Positions 35,302 to 46,095 of a DNA stretch of 64,000 nt are shown here, piece after piece. Every line of letters begins with the position of its first letter. Positions within the stretch are counted from its first letter, which is position 1. A program made the position numbers and the translations under genes. The notes under the pieces were generated by a model that saw only the letters and a list, made by a program, of their open reading frames with translations, was not told the origin of the DNA and searched no databases. Source of the DNA: Lineus longissimus (Eukaryota; Nemertea; Pilidiophora; Heteronemertea; Lineidae); assembly GCF_910592395.1 (NCBI RefSeq), contig NC_088324.1, forward strand, positions 12,488,953-12,552,952, given 5' to 3'.

Positions 35302-37284
35302 TCAACACTTCAGCTCATACACTCTAATTGCTTTGTCCCTTTGACCTATGAGGGTGTGATTGTTGACGTGAATTAGTCTGATGTCGGGGTCTATTCCACA
35401 TATTTGCTTGGATCCCTGGGTTTCCACCTGCAGTCTGCATACAGTGTAGGTTATTGAACGGTGACCTCTGTACATAGTGTGAGAGTATTTTGCGTATAGA
35501 ATGTCGCCAAACCAGTTAACAGTCAAACTGACCATGCTATTATTCATTTCAACAGCTCTCAAGAATGTCATTTTTCCCTCTACCATCCCACAGACTGCTA
35601 TCTTTGATAACCCCATTGTATAGACATATTTACTACTGCATGCAATCCTGCAGTGATCCCCAATCCCAGGACTGGCAATCGGAGATATTTGGGTTACGTT
35701 TCCCTCCATATCCACTACCGTGATGATGCGGGTATCTCCCTCTCTTTGGCAGAGGACATAGCACCAACCTTCAGGTGTCATAGCTAATGAGAGGGGTTTC
35801 TTCAAAGGGAATTCCTTAGAAGATTCAGTATTGTCCTTCTCAGGGTCATAGAGCCTGAAAAAGAACATGCCATCCGTCTTGCAAGGTAGAAGCAAGACTA
35901 CTCTGTCTTGTACATCAACATCCATTCCGCACACCTTGGGCAGGTCTTTCTCCACATTCTTAACCTTTCCATCCTTGTCAAATATCACCAGCTGGTCAAT
36001 GTACTGTACCGTTTGGTCGGGCAATTCTACATTCTTTCGACAGATGGCGGCATATCCCAACTCGCCAAGGCAACAGATCTCGGGGATGGATGTGAATTCC
36101 ATATCTGTTGGCATCTGAAGATCATGGAGCTTGTTGGCTCTGAGTAACGGCGTCTTTGACATCGAACCAATACTTCTGACAGGTTCGCTCTCTTCCAGAA
36201 ATGAGACCGGTCTGTTGGTGTCTGCAGTCATCTTTGGAACAGTATTCAAATCTGACTGTGTCTCTTTCTCAAGCTTGACTTCCATTTCGCTCAAACGTTT
36301 CAAGTTCTCCGGATTAGCGTTGGCATTGTCCAGTAAATGTTGCCCTTCTTCAATCTTGGCACTGATATCTCCGCGAATTCTTGCAACCCCACGCAGGCAT
36401 TCCTCCTCACTTGATGTCTCACAATCTTCACGGATTGTCTTCAGAAGCTCCTCTTTCTGCCTCAAGATGTTATTAACACACTTTTCAGCCTTCTCTTCAA
36501 CAGTACGAATCACAGTCTCTTTCCATTCCAGCTTGGCTTTCCTGACCGAAAATGCTACGGATTCTGTGATGCCAAGGTCATTCAACTTTGATTTTCCAAG
36601 TTCTATCACTTTTTCTAGTCGGGCGATGCCGGCATCAAGCACATTTTTAATCAGGCAGACGTCATGGTCACCGTGCTTGCTTTCGACGCACAAGCAACAG
36701 CATGGGACAGCGCAAGGATTGCAGTACATCTTCAGTGGCCTGTCATTATGTTGTCGGCAGATCCCAGCGCTGGAACGTGTCGCCGCACCAGCAGCTGTCA
36801 AAACGTGTCTCTTTGTCCCAATTTTTTTACCATGGGCATCACTGCATTCCTTGCAGAGATACACGTCACAATCCTCACAATATTTTTTGGCACAGCTGGC
36901 TACATCTTTCGTAGCGCAAATAGTGCAATCTTTTTGCGGGACTGATTCCGCTGCTTCTTCAACCTCAACTTTGCGGGTGACATGCTTGACATCATCGCTC
37001 AGACTACTAGTAGTTTCCAAGGTTGCATCAGCAATAGTGTCCTCGGTCTCTGTCGGGACGAAATCAGGCAAAGTCCCGACCGCACCTGTTGGAATCATAC
37101 AGTCACCATGGCACGAGGGACAAGGAAATGTCAATTCACCATTGCGTTCTTGGAGGTGGTTCTGTATGCATGGTTCACAAAATGCATGATGGCACTCGCC
37201 AACCAATTTCAGATGTTCAGATTCTTGTAGGCAGACGAGACAAACTTTAGGCTTTTTGGTCTCTGGAGTGGCTGTGGCTGCCAT
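35302..37284 (-). CDS. RING/B-box (TRIM-type) protein, paralogue 1
   Basis: A likely E3 ubiquitin ligase of 660 residues, coded by one exon. I start it at the Met at 37284 (MAATATPETK) rather than 37332, because an ATTTACAG acceptor lies between them, so the upstream Met is intronic; the paralogue has the same arrangement. From that Met: RING at 15-58 (CLVC, CHHAFCEPC, CPSC); first B-box with KDCTIC, YCEDCDVYLCKEC and RH; second B-box with CRQHNDRPLKMYCNPC and CVESKHGDH; a long helical coiled coil; and a C-terminal half of repeating beta-strands (LVIFDKDGK, YVLCQREGD, VDMEGNV) that looks like an NHL-type propeller. This is the TRIM2/3/45/56-like layout. Substrate unknown. It stands head to head with paralogue 2. 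Confidence 0.88.
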   Translation of the reverse strand: MAATATPETKKPKVCLVCLQESEHLKLVGECHHAFCEPCIQNHLQERNGELTFPCPSCHGDCMIPTGAVGTLPDFVPTETEDTIADATLETTSSLSDDVKHVTRKVEVEEAAESVPQKDCTICATKDVASCAKKYCEDCDVYLCKECSDAHGKKIGTKRHVLTAAGAATRSSAGICRQHNDRPLKMYCNPCAVPCCCLCVESKHGDHDVCLIKNVLDAGIARLEKVIELGKSKLNDLGITESVAFSVRKAKLEWKETVIRTVEEKAEKCVNNILRQKEELLKTIREDCETSSEEECLRGVARIRGDISAKIEEGQHLLDNANANPENLKRLSEMEVKLEKETQSDLNTVPKMTADTNRPVSFLEESEPVRSIGSMSKTPLLRANKLHDLQMPTDMEFTSIPEICCLGELGYAAICRKNVELPDQTVQYIDQLVIFDKDGKVKNVEKDLPKVCGMDVDVQDRVVLLLPCKTDGMFFFRLYDPEKDNTESSKEFPLKKPLSLAMTPEGWCYVLCQREGDTRIITVVDMEGNVTQISPIASPGIGDHCRIACSSKYVYTMGLSKIAVCGMVEGKMTFLRAVEMNNSMVSLTVNWFGDILYAKYSHTMYRGHRSITYTVCRLQVETQGSKQICGIDPDIRLIHVNNHTLIGQRDKAIRVYELKC

Positions 37285-38302
37285 ATTGGATTTCACACAG
37301 AATCTGTAAATATACAACGAAGCATGTGACAACCTCTTTTAGTGAGAAAATATACCATTGCCTGAAGGGCCTACGGACCGGATGCTGTGGACCGGCTTAG
37401 CCTGTCGCCATGAAAAGAGACGTTCAGCAAGACGAAATGGACTGCCCCACGAGCCTTGCCAAATGTGGTCTTTATACTGGAATGCAAGTTATTTTACAAA
37501 AATTAGCCAAAACCTACCATCTTTGTCTTACGAATATGTGTAACAAAGTTTTCAATGGAGGGCGTTTACTATAATTGATGTCTCTGCATTTTCTTACCTT
37601 TATGCGTATCAAGCCTTAACTTGTTATACATGACACGTATAATCCAAAGTTGTTGGGCCTACCTCGATGTGAATCCTAGTCTATGCCTTATTTTGACCAG
37701 ACACTGTTATATATTGTTCGCTTGGTTTCGCTGAATGATATGCGAAACATTTCCCTGAAAGGCCAGTGGCTACCATTACCATGAAATCATTCATATAACC
37801 TGATAGTTCTCGCTAACATCGTGAAACGGCGCCACTTCGATTTCATTGCCACTCGCATTCCCTATTCTGCATGGTTCATGCAAGGGGGAGGAGCATGTAC
37901 GATTTATTGCCCCCCCCCCCCCCCCCCCCCCCATGTCTGCGAGGATAACTAGGCCTATATGTAGTTGCATCTGGCTTGCCTGTGCCAACGGCGTCGTATC
38001 ATCAGACCATGACTGAAAAAAACTCCGAATCTGCGATTGATTTCCCGGTATTCCATTGGCCTGTCTTTCGAGGAAATGATTCGCAAGCCGCTTCCTTTCA
38101 CTTTGAGTCGTGTTGTAGTTCAGCTATATCAGACTGGGGATTAGGTGTTCGTATAAGAGGTAAGTAAATGTGGTTATGGCGCTGGTTCATATAGGCGTAT
38201 ATATGTCGAACTGCATGAACATCACGAAATGATTTCTTGCTTACCGGATGGTGTAATCATTTGTCCTTGGTTAATTTTTCAGTATCAAAGTTGCAGTTCA
38301 AT
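37285..38302. other. Shared 5' region of the head-to-head TRIM pair
   Basis: About 1 kb separates the two start codons. On the right a non-coding 5' exon ends at 38159 before GTAAGT, and a 123-bp intron ends at TTTTTCAG (38282). On the left the matching acceptor, ATTTACAG, ends at 37304 on the minus strand; I could not fix its 5' exon. A run of 23 C residues lies at 37910-37932. Confidence 0.6.
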
Positions 38303-40342
38303 ATGGCAGCAACAGCCAAACTAGAGACCCAAGTCTGCCTGATCTGCCTTGAAGAAGCCGAGCATCTGAAAGTGGTTGGGGAGTGCGAGCACGCATTCTG
38401 TGAACCCTGCTTGCGGACCCACCTTAAAGAAAGTGACTCAAAAGAAACGTTCCTATCTTGTCCGTCGTGCCACTGCGACTGTTCAATACCAGCAGGAGGA
38501 GTAGGAGCTCTACCCGAAGTCGTCCCAACTAAGGCAAATTACGCTGTTGATGAGGTCTTGGAGGCGAATGTTGGTCATGATGATGTAGTGAAGCATGTCA
38601 CCTACGACGTTGAGGATGAGGAAACAACTGAATTCCCGCTAAAAGATTGCACTCTCTGCAATTCGAAAGATCAACATGCCCCAAGCGGTGCCAAACGATT
38701 TTGTGAGGAATGTGATGTGTATCTCTGCGAAGGATGTAGCGCTGTGCATGGGCAAAAGAGTGGTACAAAGAGCCATATTTTGACAGTTGTTGGTACAGCA
38801 ACACGTTCAAGTGCCGGACTTTGCGGGCAACATGATGACAGGCCTTTGAAGATGTTCTGCCAGCCTTGTGCCACACCATGTTGTGGTTTGTGCGTCGCAA
38901 ATGACCATGGTGACCATGACGTCTGCCCGATCAGGAATATGCTTGATGCCGCCATTTTCCGTCTAGAGAAAGCGATGGAACAAGGAAAGTCAAGGGTAAA
39001 TGACCTTGACATCAAAGAATCTACTGTATTTTCGACCAGGAACGCCAAACTGGAATGGAAAATGACTGTGATCCGTACTGTTGAAAAGAGGGCAGAAGAA
39101 TGTGTGAATAACATCTTGAAACAGAAGGAGAATCTTCTGAAGACCATCTGTGATGAATGTGAGACGTCAGCTGAGGAGAAGTACCTTTGTGGCGTGGCAA
39201 GGATTCGCAGAGAGATCAGCACGCGAGTTGATGAAGGGGCCAGATTGATTTCTTGTGCCCAGGCTGACCCAAAATATCTTAAACGCCTAAGTGAAATGGA
39301 AGACAAGATAGCGAAAGAGTTGGTATCCGAGGCGAATGTTCTCCCTGAAATAGATATGGACTGTACCAGACCAATCTCGTTTCTAGAAGAGAGTGATCCT
39401 GTTAGAAGCATTGGTTCGATGACGAAGAATGCGTTGCTTCGAGCCACCAAGGTCCACGATCTTCAGACGCCAACAGAGATAGAATTCATCGCCATCCCCG
39501 AGGTTCGCTGTCTTGGCGAGTTGGGATATGCAGCAATCTGTCGGCAGGAAGTAGGGGTATTCCCTGACCAACTGGTGATATTTGACAAGGATGGTGAACT
39601 TAAAATCGTCGAACAAGATCTCCCAAAGGTGATCGGAATGGATGTTGATGCACAAGATAGAACTGTCTTGCTCCTTCCTGGTAAGAAAAATCGCTTCTTC
39701 TTAATCAGAGTGTATGATACCAAAACTGTCACTTCCGAATCGACCAAGGAATTCCTTCTTCCGGAACCTCTCTCCATGACGGCATCCCCTGAAGGCTTCT
39801 ACGTCCTTTCAGAAGGGCCAGGAGGCAACCGAATCATTTCTGCAATAGATACGACGGGCAACATCACAGAAAGCACTTCTGTTGCCTACCCAGCCGAAAT
39901 CAGGAACCATAATAGGATTGCCTGCAGTTCGAAGTATATATACACCATAGGATCGAATATGTCATCGTTTATTGCCACCTTTCGCATGATCGACAGAAAG
40001 ATAATGCTCTGGGATCTTATCAAACACAATGATTTGAACGAACTCAGGGACATTTCTGTGACCCTCTTCGATAGGACGTTCGTCCTTCAACGCAATGGAA
40101 GTGGAAAAAACAAACGAAGTGCAGTTCCCATAACCTTTGGCAGCAGTTTGTCCGGTACGCGACCTGGTTTCAGCTTTGCCAGCGCTTACCATTACACCAG
40201 TTTGATGGATACCCAAGCAAAGGAAAAGACATTACATAATATCTCTGGGGTGGAGTTGGGTGGAACACGCATTCACGTCCAGAATCACAACCTTCTGTGG
40301 ACCAACAACAAGGAAATCCTCGTCTACAAGCTGCAGTGTTAG
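38303..40342 (+). CDS. RING/B-box (TRIM-type) protein, paralogue 2
   Basis: A 679-residue paralogue of the gene to its left, again with one coding exon. It starts at MAATAKLETQ, 20 nt after the 5'UTR intron; an in-frame ATG at 38237 lies inside that intron. RING residues are C12, C15, C28, H30, C33, C36, C53 and C56. B-box 1 begins KDCTLC (116) with FCEECDVYLCEGC, and B-box 2 begins CGQHDDRPLKMFCQPC (174) with NDHGDHD. A coiled coil at about 215-370 and the block RPISFLEESDPVRSIGSM follow; this block is nearly identical in the paralogue. The C-terminal propeller-like region ends in ILVYKLQC (paralogue 1 ends in IRVYELKC). It has about 30 extra residues near the C-terminus (the FGSSLSGTRPGFSF region). 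Likely a ubiquitin ligase; substrate unknown. Confidence 0.88.
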   Translation: MAATAKLETQVCLICLEEAEHLKVVGECEHAFCEPCLRTHLKESDSKETFLSCPSCHCDCSIPAGGVGALPEVVPTKANYAVDEVLEANVGHDDVVKHVTYDVEDEETTEFPLKDCTLCNSKDQHAPSGAKRFCEECDVYLCEGCSAVHGQKSGTKSHILTVVGTATRSSAGLCGQHDDRPLKMFCQPCATPCCGLCVANDHGDHDVCPIRNMLDAAIFRLEKAMEQGKSRVNDLDIKESTVFSTRNAKLEWKMTVIRTVEKRAEECVNNILKQKENLLKTICDECETSAEEKYLCGVARIRREISTRVDEGARLISCAQADPKYLKRLSEMEDKIAKELVSEANVLPEIDMDCTRPISFLEESDPVRSIGSMTKNALLRATKVHDLQTPTEIEFIAIPEVRCLGELGYAAICRQEVGVFPDQLVIFDKDGELKIVEQDLPKVIGMDVDAQDRTVLLLPGKKNRFFLIRVYDTKTVTSESTKEFLLPEPLSMTASPEGFYVLSEGPGGNRIISAIDTTGNITESTSVAYPAEIRNHNRIACSSKYIYTIGSNMSSFIATFRMIDRKIMLWDLIKHNDLNELRDISVTLFDRTFVLQRNGSGKNKRSAVPITFGSSLSGTRPGFSFASAYHYTSLMDTQAKEKTLHNISGVELGGTRIHVQNHNLLWTNNKEILVYKLQC

Positions 40343-40887
40343 ATCATCAATCGAGGACCTGGCATGCCTGAATTATCTAAGTATGATAATGTAATATTGT
40401 AGATTTTTTAAGGGTTTAAGTGTCGACGTTTAGGAAACATTACAAACTAGTATAGTTGATTTTCCAGAAGGATTAACAATAATTTAGGAAGAATGTTTTG
40501 ATGTTAAACCGTGATCCTGATGTTAGAGGAATATCAACAATGTATTTACAAAATTCTACAACAAGGAACTACTATAGAAAACAATATTTAATGGCACATT
40601 AACAACTTCAGTCAACCAACTTCGTCATGTCATATTTATGACTGCCTCTAAGTGCAACAATTTGTATCACACCCATAAGAAAAGATTACACTTCTTTCAC
40701 CAGTACTTGATGTTTATGTTATGCCAAGCTGTTTCCGCACGACGGTTGACTTTTAGATTATTCTGAGTTATTTAATGGTGAAATCTATCGACCAAAATAC
40801 ATGTACATGTATAACCTTGTAGTTTAACTTCAATCGTACCGCTAGTACATGCACAAATAATACACATACAGACTACTATCTCATTCA
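40343..40887. other. Intergenic, convergent 3' ends of TRIM paralogue 2 and USP-A
   Basis: AT-rich sequence holding the 3'UTRs of both neighbours. No reading frame recognised. Confidence 0.5.
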
Positions 40888-42524
40888 TTAATGTTTGTGT
40901 TTTTTCTCGTGTCTGTAGTCATGGCAAATCAACACGGGTGTCCCTGCGTGGTGCACCACGTAGTCACTCACTGACCCTAGGATAGTTCGGCGGAGGAGGT
41001 CAAGGCCACGCGTTCCCATGACAATCAAGGAAGCTTTGGCAGATTCTGCTGCGAGAACGATGGAACTTCCGGGCGAATTTCCGTGCTCGATCACGTGGAA
41101 TTTGTGTTTAACTGGAAACTGATAGAGAAGTAAAAATAAGAAATACGGGGCGAAGTCTATGACTTACTGGAAACTGAAAGAGAAAATATAAGTTACTATA
41201 CCAGCAAGGTGTGGTACAATAGCCCCGTAAGATCATATTTGATGTGTGCTGCCAGCGTGTACCTGGGCTATAATTATTACTTTACCCTTCTTGTTGCATG
41301 CTTGTATTGCAGATATGTATTGCAGACATAACATTTGCAAAAATGGCAGTTTGTCGACATCTAAGTCCGCACATCCTGGAAGGTGAAGGGCAGAAAGTGA
41401 TTACCTCCTCACTGAAATTACAGCGTCTGAGCGACCTCAATGAAAGCCATGGTACATGATTGATTGTATTTGGAGCGCCCTCTTTTAATAGTTTTATACT
41501 TACGTCCTGTTTCCTCATCTTCTCTTGGTAATGATGCTCAAGGTTTTTCATGTTACTCTTCTGTTCTTCAACCAGGCCCTTGTAGTGGTCAGCAGGGAGT
41601 GGTCCGAGGGCTAAAGTGGACAACTTTCTGTTAAAGGTCGATCATAGGCACCACCATTTTAATATTTACTGGAACTTGAAATTCTAAAGCCATTAGAACT
41701 TCAAATTGAAGTGAATGCCAATTTCGAGGATGGGGGTCTATTCTCTTGAAAACAAAGAACTGACTCCGACCCTTGAAATTAGCATTCACTTCGCTTTGGA
41801 GTTCCAATTGCTATAGCATATCCAGTTCTAGCGAAAATGATGGTGCCAACCCTTAAAGAGTATACGTGAGAAGCTTTATGTTGAGAACGTATGGAACCTT
41901 TGTTATCAGGAAAGTTACGTGCGGAGGTTTTAGATCAGCTGATGCCTTCGTCAGATGGATAATGATGGGGTCAGAGTTCCCCCAGTTTCTTACATGTAGG
42001 CCCTAAACGCAAGTCGACTGGTTTTCTATATTTGCGGATATCGCGAATAACCGTAATCGCCAAAATAATGAGGCGTACAAATATGGCGATTTACTGTATT
42101 TACTGTATTTTCCTGTTTCAAACCTCACCCGATGGCCCAAGTCCTCCGCCAGACATCTGTGCTGCCACTTGATGCGCCTCGAAACAGTGGATCAGAAGGA
42201 TGGTGTCCTCTGGTCGGTGGATGTTGCTCATGTAATCTGAAAAACAATTTCTTCACGTGACCTACAAAATCGAACCGTCTTGGACCCTTACCTTTCAGTG
42301 GAACTCTCGGGCCTTCAGGCACGGCCTGTAAATGGACATAATTTTCATTTTACGGAAAAACAGATTATCTCGTGGTCGCGATTTTCAGACTTTAAGAATG
42401 AAATGACGGTATGCTCACAGTCGAATGCATAATCGGAATGCGTGCTCTTGTCAACAGCTATAAGGATAGTGTTGTGCTCGCTCTCCTTCTCGGCCTGTGG
42501 AGGTGACGCCTCTAGCGCTGACAT
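40888..42524 (-). CDS. Universal stress protein A (USP family)
   Basis: Four exons: 42524-42419, 42236-42129, 41610-41504, 41118-40888, giving 183 residues. Intron phases are 1, 1 and 0, as in the neighbouring USP genes. It is a single-domain USP (alpha/beta nucleotide-binding fold). The first strand is TILIAVDKSTHSDYAFD, followed by YYMSNIHRPEDTILLIHCFE. The central helix lies in exon 3. The C-terminal ATP-binding loop [20 protein letters not shown] fits G-x2-G-x9-G-S. It ends ICHDYRHEKKHKH. Family members bind ATP and act in stress tolerance in bacteria, plants and many invertebrates; the specific role here is unknown. I chose the exon 4 acceptor CTATCAG over the nearer TTTCCAG because only the former keeps the frame. 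Confidence 0.9.
41633..41855. mobile_element. Degenerate foldback element in a USP-A intron
   Basis: The left half, from TTAAAGG and GGCACCACCATTTT, is matched in inverted orientation by the right half, ending AAAATGATGGTGCC and ACCCTTAA. Arms of about 80 bp diverge by small indels. Non-coding; probably an old MITE. Confidence 0.6.
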
Positions 42525-44515
42525 AGTGTGTCTTGATCTGGAAAATATGGATCTGATAAAGCTATGATATCAAGTCTAAGGTCGAACAACGCTCTTCTTG
42601 CTCACCGAATTTTCTCAAAGAAACTTCATGAACTTGGTTTGTTGACGCGGAGCAATACGCAGGGTAGCATGGCCAATGAAAAATGGTCGGTAGGATTATA
42701 TTATCTCCAACGGGGACAAAATTTACTACGTTACACCTATCTTTCCACTCACTTTCCGGGAGAATCGCCAGCCCTCCACAGACCCTCGCTAATTGTAGCT
42801 CAAAACAGTTTATGTCACAGGATGCTATACATGTAGATAACGTGGCGTTAACGACGTTAACTCGGGCGTCAGACTCAAACCGGACTTGTTAAGTTAAGAA
42901 CTAACTCCTTTGCTTACTCAGATTGCATGTCGGCAACATTGTCAACTTACCAGTTTCCCGTTGAGAAGAATCAGCACGTAAAATCACTGACAGCACAAAA
43001 CGACCGTTGTTGTCGCTAGGGTCACCGGTTCCAGTCAGTCTATCAAGATATGGAAGCAGAACATAGTAAAAATGCTCGTCGAGCAGAGTACAAAATGGGA
43101 TTGTCTAAATTTTGATATCGTCCTTTAAAGATCGTTGTTCATCTTGCGCCAAAGCCGAATTCATTGTGTACATGACCTAAATTCCGATATATGATATCTC
43201 GGACATACTTATTTTTTATTCATCATTGCCAATCATATACACAAATATGATGTGATATGTATGAGCGATGTTCACAGACACTTAATGCAATCATGATTTT
43301 GAGAAATCGTTGTTGGCCTTAATTGACGGTCGATATATATATAGTTCATGATGACGGCGGGATACTTCCTCATGCTCCTGTGACGTGTCCTCGACAAAAA
43401 TGTGCTATACCTCTATAGTCAGGGTAAAGGGATCACGCTTGAAAACTGGAAAACTGAGCCGAACTGAGGAATGCCTCGGGAAATGTGGTGCTGATTCTCC
43501 AGTGCATGGTTATTCATATCCTCCCATTCACAAGGCCAGAAGACGTCGTCCGAACCCCCGTATAAAGTCTCCTCTAAAAGCCGCAAAGCCCGTTCTGGTT
43601 TCGAGTAACATTGGACAAGACAAAAGAGCGAGAACCGTTTCATACTATAGGGGTCAATAATTCCCACCAAATAAAAGGGGGAAGTAGGGGGCAAATCTTT
43701 GTTACTCACCAACGCCTGGCGATGATCCTGTGCCCGTCAGTTCAAGCTGAAGATGGGGATTTCACTGCATATATTCTATATTCTACCAGACGATCTCCAT
43801 CTCCCACAAGGATACCTTGTACAACGGCGTACGAGCTGATAGATTGTACATAAAAATCGATGGTACGGAACAATGTCAAGGTCACGCTGGTACGTGGTAG
43901 CGGAGGAGTGACGTAGCGGTTGGATTCTGGAGCAGCTCCTTGGCAACTGCTACCTTTGCCTTGGATACCGTTCATAAAATTATATCGTAAGCGATCGTCG
44001 GGCAACACACTTGGTGTCCAGTAGATGGCGAGAACAGTAACACACCGAACTAGTCTAAAGCGGACTGCCTGATTTCGTTTTTAAACTTTCAATCCCGCTT
44101 TCAATTTGAAGCCCCACTAATGACGCCACGCTAGGGTGATACATTTGTATTGATATGGCGGCACATGGCTGCGAGAAAGGATAATATCGTCTTGGCCACC
44201 TAAATCATATGCCGAGGTTGGCACTTTAAAGAAAGAACCCTGAGAATCCTGAGCACTTTCTCGAGATTTATATCTTTCGGTCCTGAAATCTTTCTCAACA
44301 TTGATCTTTATAGACAGACGCACGATTCGCCTCACTGACAATGAATAAGATGGTGTAGATCTTTTAAATGATGAAAAAAAGAGGACAGAACGAAGAAAAC
44401 ACGTATAACACATTTATTTCAAGGTTTATTTAGTCACATAGAACTACGGAAAGACGTTTAATAATATTTTCCAGTCTCCTCTTGGAATGTTGACGGGACG
44501 AAAAATATTGGTAAA
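42525..44515. other. Intergenic between USP-A and USP-B
   Basis: About 2 kb containing the 5' region of USP-A and the 3'UTR of USP-B (TTTATT signals at 44413-44418 and 44425-44430). Short open frames here have no USP motif and no recognised content. Confidence 0.5.
44413..44430 (-). terminator. Poly(A) signals of USP-B
   Basis: Two AATAAA hexamers on the minus strand (TTTATT at 44413-44418 and 44425-44430), about 90-100 nt after the USP-B stop. Confidence 0.6.
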
Positions 44516-46095
44516 CTACTCTCCATCTGTTTTCCCAAGTTCTTTTTCACGGTGCTTCTTGTGAAAATGAGAATTGTGTTTCCCTGGTTTATTCTCTTCT
44601 TTACTGTGTTTGGAATTCCACTTGAGGTTTTCTGTGGTCCCATGGACCACTGGTTGGCCAGCAGTACAACAGTTACTTTTGCCTTTCTCAATGTGACACA
44701 CAATCACGGGCACCTTTGAATGATGCAAAACATAATGGCTGACACTCCCCAGAATAGTCCTGCGCAGAAGACCCAAACCACGTGACCCGACAACGACCAA
44801 TGAAACGTTTTCTTCGTTCGCCATGTCTACTAAACACTGTCCTGGGTGCCCATCATGTTGGTTCACGGCAAATTTGTGCTTCACTTTAATCTGAAAATGA
44901 AGTATTTGGATAAAAAAGACCCATATAGTACTAGACGTAACTACATATAGTGATCAAATGCAGCAAAGCAATTAGTTGAAATCTTCTTCACTATCCTGTT
45001 TTCAATGCATATGAAATCACCTCTACCGGTGCACAATTCGATGGGGACATTATTGATATGGAACTTGACACTTAGTGATGTCAATTATGTTGGTCGAAGA
45101 CGCTGTTTGATTGTCTCATCTGATCGAGTTCAAATTGATTTCCCAGCAGACGGAAGCTAAAATGAAACCCACTTTGATTTACGAGTTCCATTTCCTATTA
45201 TTGTACATACCTTCAGTCTCTGCAGCAGTGTTTCATAATGTAGCGTGATCTTTCTGATCTCTTCTCTCTGGCCATCCATTAAGTGGGCTATTGTACTGTG
45301 CGGAATATGGGGGCTGAACGCACCTTCAAAGAGAGAGGAAAGCGAATTTGTTTCTCCTGATCATGCTGGCGGCAGACTGCAGAGCAGTGAGAGAAGAAGA
45401 CGTGCTAAGCGGGGAAAACATTTTGATGGTGAACTGATCAATTCATCAACAACAAAAAATTTCTACAAGAGCAGCATTGAAGGAAAGTATTGTGAATGTC
45501 ACTCTCACACGATCAAGGCCAGGCCCGCTCACGCCGATTCATCGGCGTTGTGCGTCAATCCCAAAAGTCTCCTCATGATACACTCCGGGGGGCAGAAACC
45601 GGGCCCAGGCTTTTGAGCTGATGCAACTCCACCACGTCTTACCTCCAGGTCCACTATGGTAGCCAGCGCCCCCCATGTGCTTGGCATAGTGGTAGGGAGA
45701 CTCTGAACTGTGGGCCAGGATGACCAGGTTGTTGGGCTGATGAAGATGTTCTATGTAATCTGAAGATGAAAATGGCTAATATCTTATTTCTCACACGACT
45801 GCCCCGGAAACGTTTACAGGCTTTTCAGAAAATATCTTTAATAATTTCTTTACAGGGAGTAATGTCATAAACACAGAGTCCGCTTCTATCAAAAGTCATC
45901 GTCGACTGAATACAAATACATTCACACTTTACTTTGTACATGTACTCCGTCGCTTTTGTATCACTTTCGTCACTTTCGCTTGGTTAACTTAAAACTTGGC
46001 CTTCGATACTCACACTGAAAAGCATAGTCCGAGTGTTCACTAGTGTCGACTCCTATTAGAACCTTTTTCTCCGGTATGTCTGGTGACCCGTCCAT
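44516..46095 (-). CDS. Universal stress protein B with a C-terminal tail
   Basis: Four exons: 46095-46014, 45759-45643, 45323-45211, 44890-44516, giving 228 residues with intron phases 1, 1 and 0. The N-terminus is very short (MDGSPDIPEKK) before strand one, VLIGVDTSEHSDYAFQ. YYIEHLHQP and VILAHSSESP follow. The ATP loop [20 protein letters not shown] is intact (G-x2-G-x9-G-S). After the normal end of the fold (VIVCHIEKGK) the frame continues about 56 residues in a hydrophilic Lys/His/Asn-rich tail absent from the other four genes. The tail may be a recent read-through extension. Role inferred from family only. Confidence 0.88.

Noticed and set aside
36131-37189. 352-codon plus-strand open frame antisense to TRIM paralogue 1
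   Set aside because: The opposite strand encodes clear RING and B-box motifs; the antisense frame is Ser/Leu-rich with no motif.
38671-39450. 259-codon minus-strand open frame antisense to TRIM paralogue 2
   Set aside because: Shadow of the coding strand. Its composition mirrors the shadow in paralogue 1, as expected from homologous coding sequence read backwards.
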